Assembly (NCBI GenBank): GCA_964632945.1
Contig: CAZWCX010000042.1
Coordinates: forward strand, 1-51,692
DNA length: 51,692 nt
Direction: 5' to 3'
Source: CAZWCX01 sp964632945
GTDB lineage: Bacteria; Planctomycetota; MHYJ01; WSZJ01; CAZWCX01
The notes under the pieces are model-generated. The model saw only the letters and a list, made by a program, of their open reading frames with translations, had not been told where the DNA came from and ran no database searches. This document shows, piece after piece, positions 43,558 to 51,692 of the stretch (its first letter is position 1; each line of letters opens with the position of its first letter). The translations under genes and the position numbers were made by a program.

Positions 43558-44403
43558 ATGGTCCGTTTCGCATACAGCACGAACGCCTACACCCGTCGCA
43601 CTCTCGAGGAAGCGGTGGATGCGATCGCCGCGCTCGGTTTCGACGGCATCGAGGTCCTGGCCGACGCGCCGCACGCGTTTCTTCCGGATTGGTCCGCGTC
43701 GCGGCGGCGTGCCCTCGGAGAGCGCATCCGCGCGCGCGGCCTGGCCATTTCGAACGTCAACCTCAACACCTCCCGCGGACTGGACCCCGCCGGCGATCCC
43801 CAAGGGCCGGGGGTCACGCTCATCGATCCGGATCCTTCGCGCCGCGCCCGGCAGCTCGCCTACCTGCACGATGGCATCGACTTCTGCGCCGCCCTCGGCG
43901 CCACCACCATGAGCCTGACCACCGGCCCGTGTTTTCCCGGCCAGGATCCCGAGGAGGCGCTGGGCCTGTTCCGACCCGCCTTCGTCGAGCTGGGGGAGCA
44001 CGGCCGGAGCGCCGGCGTACGCATCGGAATCGAGTACGAACCGGGATTCCTGGTGGGAGACCTGCCCACCCTGTTGGGTGCTTTGCAGGGGACACCCGGG
44101 GAGTGGCTGGGGGCGAACTGGGACGTCGGCCACGCGTGGGTCGTGGCGGACGACCTCGCGCAATGCGCGGAGGCGCTCGGACCGCGCATTTTCAACGTCC
44201 ACGTCGAGGACATCCGCGGGCGGGTCCACGTCCACCTGCCGGTCGGGGAGGGGGACCTCGACTTTCGCGCCCTCCGCGCCGCGCTCGCCCGCGCCGGCTA
44301 TGACGGCTTTCTGACCCTCGAACTGTATACCTGCGCCGACCGCCCCGACGAGGCCGGACGCGTGTCCCTGTCCCGGCTGCGGGAGGTGTTCGGCCGTGCC
44401 TGA
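43558..44403 (+). CDS. Sugar phosphate isomerase/epimerase-like TIM-barrel protein
   Basis: A 281-residue xylose-isomerase-like TIM barrel (AP endonuclease 2 superfamily). Expected strand ends with metal ligands are visible: AALGFDGIEVL, IGIEYEPGF, ANWDVGHAWV, FNVHVEDIRG and GFLTLELY. The Glu, Asp/His, His and Glu positions for a divalent metal are thus present. The substrate cannot be inferred. The stop overlaps the GTG start of the pseudokinase gene by eight bases, so it is translationally coupled to that signalling cluster, which is unusual for a metabolic enzyme. Confidence 0.83.
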   Translation: MVRFAYSTNAYTRRTLEEAVDAIAALGFDGIEVLADAPHAFLPDWSASRRRALGERIRARGLAISNVNLNTSRGLDPAGDPQGPGVTLIDPDPSRRARQLAYLHDGIDFCAALGATTMSLTTGPCFPGQDPEEALGLFRPAFVELGEHGRSAGVRIGIEYEPGFLVGDLPTLLGALQGTPGEWLGANWDVGHAWVVADDLAQCAEALGPRIFNVHVEDIRGRVHVHLPVGEGDLDFRALRAALARAGYDGFLTLELYTCADRPDEAGRVSLSRLREVFGRA

Positions 44404-47400
44404 TTCCGGGACGGACGCCTGGCTGGGACGACGGGTGCACCACTATCGCGCGGTGCAGCGGGTCTCGACCGGCCCCACCTTCGGCGTGTACCGGGCCACC
44501 ACGGAGCTGGCGGACGGATTCTACGCGCTGAAAATCTATCCGCTCGGCGCTCCGCCTCACGACGAGGCGCGGATTCGCGCCTTTCTCGATGCGGCGCGCG
44601 AGCGCACCCGGTCGCGCCATCCGGCGCTGTTGTCCGCGATCGAGGCCGGACAGGAGCCGGAGTGCCTGTGGATCGCCTTCGAATGGGTCGATGCCGGGCG
44701 GGCGCCCGAACGGGTCCTGTCGGGACGGGCGATGGCCGCCGAGGCGGTCGTGCGCTGGACCCGCGGCGTGACCGAAGCGCTCGCCCATCTCGAGGCGCAG
44801 GGACTTCCCCACCGCTCGCTGCACCCGGGCAACATCCTGATCGACGTCCAGGGGAACGCGAGACTGGCGGACGTGGGTCTGGGGAGACTGCTCCTGCCCG
44901 GGGTCCCGCGGGACGGCGGCGACCCGCCGGTCGAACCCGCGCGCTATCTCGCCCCGGAGGAACGTGCGGGCCGGGAGCCGGACGCGCGCGCAAACCTGTA
45001 TTCGCTCGGGACCGTCCTCTGGTTCTTTCTGGCCGGCCGGGAGCCGCATGCGACCCTGTCTCGGGAGCGTTTGCTGGAGCCCGGATTCGCCGCCCCCCCG
45101 CCGGGGGAACCCGACATCCCGGGCGGGACGCCGCCCTACCTGACCGAGACCCTCCGGGAACTGCTCCAGGAAGATCCCCGGCGCCGTCCCGCCGACGCGG
45201 CGACGGTCGCGCGCTGGCTCCAGATCCGTCGCGTCGAGCGACTCGCGGCGACTCCCCCGCTCGCGCGACCGACATCGGGCGGGACCCCGGAGCCGGGACC
45301 GGCGGCCGCGCCGGAAACGCCTGCGTCCGAGGCGGCGGAAGCCCTGGCCTCCGGCGGATCGGTTGCGAGGGCGCCGGAACCCTCCTCCCCGGGGCGACGG
45401 ACCCCGGTCCCGGGCACGGTGCCGGCCGCCCCGGCGACTCCGGTCACTCCTGCGGCCGCGCCCGTGGAATCCGGCCCGGCCCGGGCGGCGGCACCTCCGT
45501 CCGCGATCCCTGCCCCCCCCGCCGCGGAGGCAGCCCCCGCAATCCCGCCGCGTCGACCGTCGACCGCCCGCACGCCCATGCCGCCGCCGATCGCCGCTGC
45601 GCCCCCCGCCGCCGTCCCTTCCCCGGCGACTCCGCGCCATCCGACCCCTGCGCCGATCCCGACGCCGCCGCCGCCCCCCGCCCGCCCTGCGCGCACTCCG
45701 ATCGCTCCCCTGCCCCCCCTGCCGGACGGAAGCCGCCGGCTCCCCAGTCTTCTCGAGCAGGGTCGGCTGCCCCTGCCGATCGTCCTCGACATCGTCCAGG
45801 AGTGCCTCGCCGACCTCGCGAAGGTTCACGCGGAAGGCCGAATCCACGGCGACCTCCATCCCGGGCGGATCGCGCTCGACCCACGGGGGAGCGCCCGGCT
45901 GGTCGAATACGGGGAGCAAGTCTCGGATCCGCGCCTGCCTTACGCCGCGCCGGAGCGACTGCTCGGCGCCCAGCAGATCCCGGACGTCGCCGCCGACCTC
46001 TACTCGCTGGCCGTCGTCTTCTATGAACTGGCCACGGGAGGCCCGCCGTATCCCGGGGAATGCGAAGAAGAGGTCCGGGCGTCCATGCAGGCCGGCGAGC
46101 CGGTGGCCGCGCGCGAAAGGGATGCCGGGCTCTCGGTCGACCTGGAGGCGGTGCTTGCCAAGTCCCTCTCCCGCTCACGGGATCGCCGCTACCGGGACGC
46201 CGAAGCGTTCCGCGTCGAGGTCCTCGCGCTCAAGGAGGGGCGCGCGACGCGGGCGCGGGCGGAACGACCCCCGGTGCTGCGTTGGCTCGAAAGGGCGAGA
46301 CGCCGGATCCGCCGGTTCGGCTGGGTCGGGGCGGGAGCGGGAGCGGTCGCGTTGTCGCTGGCGGCCGGCTCGGCGCTGATGGATCTGCGGGAGGAGCGTC
46401 GGCGCGACGAACGGGTCGATGCGCAGAGGGAAGAGCGGTTGCGCGCGGACAAGGCCGCGGAGCGGCTGCTGGCCGACGCGCGCGCCCTCGCGCAGGCGGG
46501 CGAATGGGGACTGGCGGACCGATTGGCGGAACGGATCCTCGCGGAGCGCCCCGAGTCGCGCCTCGCGGACGAGACGCGGATCTTTCTCGGCGAGAGCGCC
46601 TCGCGCACGGGCGACGTGGAGCGGGCGCTGGATCGACTGGGCGAGGTGTACGGGCGTGATCCCGCGTCGCCCGCGGGTCGGCGCGCGCTGCTGGGGATGG
46701 GCGAGGCGCTCCTGCGCGCCCGGCGCCTGGCGGCGGCGCGGGCCGCATGCGACCGGGTGGTCGCCGACTCTCCGGACGGCGCCGAAGTGCGCCGCGCGGA
46801 GCTGCGACTCGCCGACTTGCTGGTCGCCGAACACCGCTTCGACCAGGCGGCCCGCTTGTTCGAGGAGTTGGCGCGTCCGCGCAAGGACACGCCGGAGTCG
46901 GTGACGGCGGAGATCGCGCGTGAAGCGACCGAGTCCCGGCGCTGGTTGCGACTGTTGGGACTTCCGCGCCGCCATGCGGCGCCCGGGTTGCGCATCCTCG
47001 CCGCCGGACCGGCCGCTCCCGGGACGGCGCCCGCCTGGCTGGTGGCCGCCCGCCCGAACGAGATCTCGGTCCACGACTCGCTCGGAGATCCGCCGGCCCC
47101 GCGCTCCCGCTACACGGCGCCGCCCGGCGATGCCTTTCCCGTCGCCGCCGCGCGGGCGATCGACCTGAATGGCGACGGCGCGGCGGAGATCATTGCCGCG
47201 ACCACCGGGATCACCGTCTTTCGCGAGGAGCGCGGGACCCTGATCCCGGTCGCCGTCGAGCGCCTGGGGAGCCGAATCCTCCCGGCCGCCCTCGCCGCCG
47301 GCGACGCGGACAACGACGGACGTCCCGACCTCGTGGTCGGCCTCGCCTCTCCCGATCGGCGCTGCCTCTTCTATCGCGTGGGTTCCGACTTTCGCCTGGA

Positions 47401-48124
47401 ACTCGCCGGCGGATTCTCGTTGCCGGATCGCCCGTCTGGGGAGGTCACGGGCGTCGCCGTGGGCGACTGGACCGGGGACGGACGCAACGAAGTCGCCGTC
47501 GCGTTCGCGCGAGTCCCCGGGGCGCCTGACGCCGAGCTTCGCCTGATCCAATTCGCGGTCGGGTACGAGGAGCCGCGCACCCTGTGGAAGTTCCGCCTCG
47601 GCGAAGTCTTCTTCGCGGGCGGCGGCGACGTGAACGGCGACCACAGGGCCGAGCTCCTGGTCGCCGGGGCGCCGCCGCGAACCTTCCCGGCCGCCGGCAC
47701 GAGGCTCGAACGGACCCCTTTCTTCCCGCATCGGGCCGCATCCCCGGTGCCGGGAGGCTTGCTGCTGGCGTACGGCTGGCGCGACGACCGCTTCCACACG
47801 GCCGCCGCGCTGGTCGCCGGATGGGACCCGGATCTCATCGCTCCCTCCGGCGCACCCATCCTCGCGACCGACCTGGACGGCGACGGACAACCGGAATTGT
47901 CGGCGCTGTGGGGGATCCGACAGGGCCCCCTCCTGCTCGTCACCCACCAGCTGGCGTGGTGGGACGGGAGCCGCTGGGTCGGACGCACCCTCGTGCTGGA
48001 GGAAATCGACGAAGCGGAATTCCGTCCCGGGGCCGCCGCGGTCGATCTCGACGGCAATGGTCGGGCCGAATTCGTGCTTTCGACCGGACGTCATTGGTGG
48101 GTGATCGGAGGAGGAACGCCGTGA
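44396..48124 (+). CDS. Tandem pseudokinase with membrane span and FG-GAP ectodomain
   Basis: A 1242-residue protein with a GTG start (GGGAGG upstream). The first kinase-like domain (about 14-285) keeps the lysine (K46) but has HRS (139-141) for HRD and DVG (159-161) for DFG, so the catalytic base is lost. A 150-residue Pro/Ala linker follows. A second kinase-like C-lobe (about 449-612) has HGD (484-486) and EYG (504-506) for DFG, and I see no N-lobe. A membrane span lies at about 642-663, then a charged helix and TPR-like repeats. FG-GAP-type propeller repeats at about 890-1240 carry motifs such as DLNGDGAAE, DADNDGRPD and DLDGDGQPE. It probably binds or scaffolds rather than phosphorylates. 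Its stop overlaps the next gene. Confidence 0.83.
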   Translation: MPDSGTDAWLGRRVHHYRAVQRVSTGPTFGVYRATTELADGFYALKIYPLGAPPHDEARIRAFLDAARERTRSRHPALLSAIEAGQEPECLWIAFEWVDAGRAPERVLSGRAMAAEAVVRWTRGVTEALAHLEAQGLPHRSLHPGNILIDVQGNARLADVGLGRLLLPGVPRDGGDPPVEPARYLAPEERAGREPDARANLYSLGTVLWFFLAGREPHATLSRERLLEPGFAAPPPGEPDIPGGTPPYLTETLRELLQEDPRRRPADAATVARWLQIRRVERLAATPPLARPTSGGTPEPGPAAAPETPASEAAEALASGGSVARAPEPSSPGRRTPVPGTVPAAPATPVTPAAAPVESGPARAAAPPSAIPAPPAAEAAPAIPPRRPSTARTPMPPPIAAAPPAAVPSPATPRHPTPAPIPTPPPPPARPARTPIAPLPPLPDGSRRLPSLLEQGRLPLPIVLDIVQECLADLAKVHAEGRIHGDLHPGRIALDPRGSARLVEYGEQVSDPRLPYAAPERLLGAQQIPDVAADLYSLAVVFYELATGGPPYPGECEEEVRASMQAGEPVAARERDAGLSVDLEAVLAKSLSRSRDRRYRDAEAFRVEVLALKEGRATRARAERPPVLRWLERARRRIRRFGWVGAGAGAVALSLAAGSALMDLREERRRDERVDAQREERLRADKAAERLLADARALAQAGEWGLADRLAERILAERPESRLADETRIFLGESASRTGDVERALDRLGEVYGRDPASPAGRRALLGMGEALLRARRLAAARAACDRVVADSPDGAEVRRAELRLADLLVAEHRFDQAARLFEELARPRKDTPESVTAEIAREATESRRWLRLLGLPRRHAAPGLRILAAGPAAPGTAPAWLVAARPNEISVHDSLGDPPAPRSRYTAPPGDAFPVAAARAIDLNGDGAAEIIAATTGITVFREERGTLIPVAVERLGSRILPAALAAGDADNDGRPDLVVGLASPDRRCLFYRVGSDFRLELAGGFSLPDRPSGEVTGVAVGDWTGDGRNEVAVAFARVPGAPDAELRLIQFAVGYEEPRTLWKFRLGEVFFAGGGDVNGDHRAELLVAGAPPRTFPAAGTRLERTPFFPHRAASPVPGGLLLAYGWRDDRFHTAAALVAGWDPDLIAPSGAPILATDLDGDGQPELSALWGIRQGPLLLVTHQLAWWDGSRWVGRTLVLEEIDEAEFRPGAAAVDLDGNGRAEFVLSTGRHWWVIGGGTP

Positions 48125-50322
48125 GCCCGGGACCCTCCCCGCAGGGCCGAATCCGCTGCCGCTCGCTCCGCCTTCGATGCGGAGTCCTCGGCCTGGTCCT
48201 GCTGGCGCCGAACTTCGCCTGTGCCCCGCCGCACTCGGCCGACGACCCCATTCCCGCCGCCGCCGACCCGCAGCTCGATGCGCGCCGCGCCGCGGCCGCG
48301 CGCACCCTCTTCGACCTCGGACTTCCCGACGCCTCCCGCCGGGCGCTGGAGTCGATCGCTGCGGATCGCCACACGGCCGCCTCCCTGCTCGACCTCGCCC
48401 GCGCCCGTTCCGCACCGGGCGACGACCCGTCGGCCGCCCGGGTCGCGCTGGATGCCGCGACGCGCTTTCCGGAGGTGGCGAAGGAAGCGCTGCTGGACGC
48501 GCTCACCTACCAGGAACGCGCCTGGGACCTGGCGGGAGCGGTGGCGACCCTGGAGCGCCTGCGCCAGGACCACCGCCTGACCTCGACGGAACGCGAACGT
48601 GTGGACGGCGTGCGCGCGCGCCTGCAGGCCCTCGCCGGCAAGGCCACGACGGTCGACCAGACCTGGAGCGAGCCCGATCGGTGGCCGTTCCGGACCAGCG
48701 ACCCTTTCCTGACCGAGTTCGATCGCGCGCGAGGCATCGCGATCCTGAGCAAGGGACCGGGAAGGGAACCGCGCCTGCGCCTGGAGGCGCATGCGACGGG
48801 CACCGCGCTGGAGTGGACGGGGGGAATCGCATTGAATCGCCTCGATCCGGGTGCGGCCGTCGAGGTCGCGTTCCTGCCGCCGGAGGGGGCGGAGGGGGCG
48901 CCGTCCGGCGGGATCCGGTTCATCCTGGGCTCCCGGTCGGGCACGCTTTCCGCGCCGGTGGCCCGTGTGGAGGTGGATCCGCCGTTCCAGACCCTGCGAC
49001 TGGAACCCGCCCATGCCGCGCTTCGCGCAGATCGGTATCGGCTTCGCTTCCGGGTCGTCCGCACGACGGGCGCGGGCACGGCGGCCGCAATCGAGGCCGC
49101 GCTCCTCGAAGCGGAGGAATCGCGCCATGTCCTGTCCGTCCGCGCCGTCGATCCGGCGGGGCTGCTCGCGAACGGGCTCGGCGTCGCTATCGGGGGCGCG
49201 GACGCTTGCGAGGAAGGGTCGCTGTTCCGGGTTTCCGTGGGCGGGGTCCGGGCGGTCGCGATCGGGGGGGAATGGCGCGGGATCCGGCGCGGGTCGGGAC
49301 CGGAGGCCCCCCTCGAAGAGGGGGTCCGCCTGTTGGCCGAAGGGAAATGGCCGGAGGCGCTGTCGACGCTCGGACGCATCCGGCACGGCACGACGGACAG
49401 CGCACACGCGACCTTCCTGTCGGCGCTGGCCGCGGCCCGCGCCGGTCAAGCGGCGAAGGCGGAGGGACTGCTGAAAGAGGCGCTGGGCAAGGATGCGGCG
49501 CTGCACCGGCGGGCGTACTACTATCTGCGCTGGGACCGTGGTTTCGCCGGGTTGCTCGGCCCGGCGGTCGGCCGGGAGGCCGCGGCCGGGCTGCTGGTTC
49601 GGGCCGCGGGGGAGTCGGCGGCGGCCGGGCACCTCGAAGCCGCCATCGGCGATCTCGACGCCGCCCTGCTCACTTCGCCGGGGCACCTGCGGGCGCGGGA
49701 GGCGCGCGCCGACCTTCTGGCCGCCCTCGGTCGCACGGAAGCCGCGCTGGCGGATGCCCGGGAATGGGCCGGCGAACCCGCGAGCGCGCCCGGGCTGCTC
49801 CATCTGCGCGCGGACCTGCTGCGCCTGGCGGGTCGGACCGCGGACGCCCTGGCCGACCTCGAGCGCCTGTCGGCGGCGACCGGCGGCGGGGTCCCGGACC
49901 CCTACTTGCGCGGCTTGGTCCACCTGCGCGCCGGGGAGGTTGCGAAGGCGCGGGAGGACGCGCAGGAGGCGATCCGACTCGACCCGCGGGGGGCCCGTCC
50001 CTATTGGCTGTTCGCCCTCACCCACCTGCAATCCGGCGATTCCGGCGCCGCGGAAGTCGAAAACAACCGGGCGCTGCTCTTCGATCCGTGGGATGGGCGC
50101 GCCCAAGCCTTGCGCGGGCTTCTCCATGCCTTGCGACGCAACCCGGAACCGGCGCGGTCGTCCCTCCGGATCTCCGCCGGTCTCGCCCCGGACGATCCGG
50201 ATGCCCTCGCCCTCCGCGCCCGCGCCTGGTCGATCCTGGGCGCGCCGGAGGAGCGCGCCGCGCTGCAGAAGGATCTTGAAGCGCGCGTTCCCGGCGGGAT
50301 AGATTGGCTGGCTCCCCGATAG
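48121..50322 (+). CDS. Secreted TPR protein with central LamG-like domain
   Basis: A 733-residue protein whose GTG overlaps the pseudokinase stop. A basic N-terminus and hydrophobic segment (about 18-35) form a signal sequence. A nearby Cys (PNFAC) is not a good lipobox. Helical TPR-like repeats (about 45-165) are followed by a beta-rich, LamG/concanavalin-like domain (about 190-385) and another set of TPRs to the C-terminus. The order TPR, LamG-like, TPR matches the distal part of the giant kinase at 3148-8334. It is probably an exported partner of the upstream pseudokinase ectodomain. Confidence 0.75.
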   Translation: MSPGPSPQGRIRCRSLRLRCGVLGLVLLAPNFACAPPHSADDPIPAAADPQLDARRAAAARTLFDLGLPDASRRALESIAADRHTAASLLDLARARSAPGDDPSAARVALDAATRFPEVAKEALLDALTYQERAWDLAGAVATLERLRQDHRLTSTERERVDGVRARLQALAGKATTVDQTWSEPDRWPFRTSDPFLTEFDRARGIAILSKGPGREPRLRLEAHATGTALEWTGGIALNRLDPGAAVEVAFLPPEGAEGAPSGGIRFILGSRSGTLSAPVARVEVDPPFQTLRLEPAHAALRADRYRLRFRVVRTTGAGTAAAIEAALLEAEESRHVLSVRAVDPAGLLANGLGVAIGGADACEEGSLFRVSVGGVRAVAIGGEWRGIRRGSGPEAPLEEGVRLLAEGKWPEALSTLGRIRHGTTDSAHATFLSALAAARAGQAAKAEGLLKEALGKDAALHRRAYYYLRWDRGFAGLLGPAVGREAAAGLLVRAAGESAAAGHLEAAIGDLDAALLTSPGHLRAREARADLLAALGRTEAALADAREWAGEPASAPGLLHLRADLLRLAGRTADALADLERLSAATGGGVPDPYLRGLVHLRAGEVAKAREDAQEAIRLDPRGARPYWLFALTHLQSGDSGAAEVENNRALLFDPWDGRAQALRGLLHALRRNPEPARSSLRISAGLAPDDPDALALRARAWSILGAPEERAALQKDLEARVPGGIDWLAPR

Positions 50323-50340
50323 ACCGTTCCCGGAGGTCCC

Positions 50341-51558
50341 GTGCCCCACCGATTCCATCCGCTCTGCCTGCTCCTGCTCCTTCTCGCCGCCGCCGCGGCC
50401 GCCGATGAACTCGGCGAGCTCAACGCGAACGGCGTCGAGCACTACAAGTCCGGCCGGTTCCGCGAGGCGATCGAAGCCTTCGAGCGGGCACTCGCGCTCG
50501 CCCCCGACGAGGCGACCCTGAAAACCAACCTGGGACGCAGTTACCAGGCGATGGGAATCCAGGAGATGAAGGCGCGGGCGCTTTCCGATGCCGCCGACCT
50601 GTTCCGCAAGGCGGCGGACGTCATGCCGGAGGAAATCGAGCCGCGCATCCTGCACGCGGAAGCCCTCGCCCAGATCGATCGCGTGGACGACGGGATCTCC
50701 GTCCTCGAAGAGGCGATGCGTCTGCTCGTGCCGACCGCGCGGGCGGCCCGGGTTCTCGGTTTCCTGCACTACCGGGCCTCCCGACGCGACGACGCACTCT
50801 CCCGCTGGCGCCAGAGCCTCGACCTGGACCCGAACCAACCGGACCTCCGCACCTGGATCGAGCGCGTCGAGCGCGAAGCGGAGTCGGAACGCAACTTCGC
50901 GCGGTCCGCGTCGTCGGTGTTCGTGGTCCACTACGACCATCGCGACCGGCCCGAATTGGCGCGGGCCGCGCTCGACATGCTCCAGGAGGCGCTCCACGAC
51001 ATCAGCGCGGACCTGGGTCTCTTTCCGGGGCGGAACATCGACGTGGTGATCCTGCCCGACCGCACCTTCCGCGAGGTGAACGAGGTCCCCACCTGGGTCG
51101 GCGGCCTGTTCGACGGCCGCATCAAGTTCCCTGCCGGCAATCTCGAAGGCGACCAGGACCACCTCCGGCGCCTGGTCCGGCACGAATTGACGCACGCCCT
51201 GCTGCACCAATCCGTCCGGCGCAGCCCGGGGTGGCTGGAGGAAGGCCTCGCGCAGATCATGGAAGGACGCGATCCGGAGGCGTCCGAGTCGCTGGTGCGG
51301 GAGGCCGCGCGCCGGGGCGAACTGCTCCCGATGGAGCGGCTGACCGGGTCGTTCGTATCGATCGACGACGGCGCCGCGGTGCGATTGGCGTACGCGCAGT
51401 CCGTCTCGTTCACCCGCTGGCTCCGGGACCGCCACGGCCGGTACGCGATGCGGCTCTTCCTCGAACGCCTCGCCGGCGGAGATGCCGCGGCCGCCTTTCA
51501 GGAAGCGTTCGGGGCCCCGCTGTCCACGATCGAGCAGGAGTGGGCGTCGCGCCGGTGA
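50341..51558 (+). CDS. Secreted TPR protein with peptidase MA-like metallopeptidase domain
   Basis: A 405-residue protein starting with GTG and a signal peptide (LLLLLLAAAAA). Residues 22-175 are TPR repeats. Residues 190-405 are a gluzincin-type peptidase MA domain, with zinc site HELTH (280-284) and the third ligand in WLEEGLAQ (299/300). All catalytic residues appear present. It lies 18 bases after the TPR/LamG gene and ends the plus-strand run. It could process proteins at the cell surface with its TPRs as substrate- or partner-binding arms; that is inference. Confidence 0.82.
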   Translation: MPHRFHPLCLLLLLLAAAAAADELGELNANGVEHYKSGRFREAIEAFERALALAPDEATLKTNLGRSYQAMGIQEMKARALSDAADLFRKAADVMPEEIEPRILHAEALAQIDRVDDGISVLEEAMRLLVPTARAARVLGFLHYRASRRDDALSRWRQSLDLDPNQPDLRTWIERVEREAESERNFARSASSVFVVHYDHRDRPELARAALDMLQEALHDISADLGLFPGRNIDVVILPDRTFREVNEVPTWVGGLFDGRIKFPAGNLEGDQDHLRRLVRHELTHALLHQSVRRSPGWLEEGLAQIMEGRDPEASESLVREAARRGELLPMERLTGSFVSIDDGAAVRLAYAQSVSFTRWLRDRHGRYAMRLFLERLAGGDAAAAFQEAFGAPLSTIEQEWASRR

Positions 51559-51586
51559 GTTTCCGGCGACCCCTTCGACCCGCGGA

Positions 51587-51692
51587 TTACGCCGGCGGAC
51601 GGGCGGGCCGGTCGGATTGCGCCGCGCTCTGCAGCGTCACGAACTTCCGCACCACTTCCCCGGTGTGGATGAGCCCGATCGGCTTCCCCTGC
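51587..51692 (-). CDS. C-terminal end of a probable CBS-domain protein (cut by the window edge)
   Basis: Only the last 34 residues are visible, ending in TAA. The sequence GKPIGLIHTGEVVRKFV matches the closing strand-strand-helix of a CBS domain, and third codon positions are strongly G or C as in neighbouring genes. The tail is a short Pro/Arg/Ala stretch. The rest of the protein lies beyond the right edge. It is convergent with the peptidase MA gene, 28 bases away. Confidence 0.5.
   Translation of the reverse strand, partial: QGKPIGLIHTGEVVRKFVTLQSAAQSDRPARPPA

Overview
The window is about 52 kb of very G+C-rich bacterial DNA that is almost entirely coding. Gene content is ordinary for a bacterium (acetyl-CoA carboxylase accD, rpe, pgk, gap, purB, pilT). 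It is enriched in large Hanks-type Ser/Thr kinases with a single membrane span and long TPR, FG-GAP and LamG-like ectodomains, atypical FHA proteins, an SPFH/beta-propeller protein, many small zinc ribbons and a Ycf46/DUF1257/DUF2997 module. That mixture best fits an uncultured Planctomycetota-like (PVC-side) lineage. This is inference from gene content only. I saw no rRNA, tRNA, CRISPR array, insertion sequence or phage gene, and no clear sign of recent transfer.

Layout. 0-3.1 kb: a zinc-ribbon P-loop GTPase (-) and, divergently, an FAD/NAD(P) oxidoreductase (+). 3.1-8.3 kb: a 1728-residue Ser/Thr kinase (-). 8.4-12.3 kb: a tightly overlapping operon of ECF sigma factor, zinc-finger membrane anti-sigma, radical SAM protein, a 58-residue protein and a Ycf46-like AAA ATPase. 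12.4-16.0 kb: an inverted YjbR-like gene, then DUF1257, DUF2997, a signal-peptidase-like protein that seems to lack the catalytic lysine, a small membrane protein and a TPR protein. 16.0-18.5 kb: pilT and a REC-REC-cNMP response regulator. 18.5-24.1 kb: a metabolic block on the minus strand (accD, rpe, pgk, an alpha/beta hydrolase, gap) with one plus-strand zinc-ribbon gene that has a near-consensus promoter.

24.1-35.6 kb is the most distinctive region. Eight minus-strand genes run SPFH-propeller, eight-ligand zinc-finger protein, two small coiled-coil proteins, two paralogous FHA-like proteins, a Ser/Thr kinase with an N-terminal domain shared with the first GTPase, and a LarA-type protein whose start overlaps the kinase stop. 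Two sigma70-like promoters (upstream of the SPFH gene and of the FHA pair) fit this transcription unit. I read it as a candidate kinase/FHA signalling system coupled to an SPFH/coiled-coil membrane module.

35.6-38.1 kb is an NtrBC-like pair behind a TTGACT-17-TATAAT promoter. 38.2-44.4 kb holds a stand-alone LigD-type phosphoesterase domain, a lipoprotein, a PlsC-type acyltransferase, an M64 peptidase, purB and a TIM-barrel isomerase/epimerase. 44.4-51.6 kb is a coupled run of a tandem pseudokinase with an FG-GAP ectodomain, a secreted TPR/LamG-like protein and a TPR/peptidase-MA protein. Together these resemble the giant kinase at 3.1-8.3 kb split into separate genes. The right edge cuts a minus-strand gene whose visible tail looks like the end of a CBS domain.
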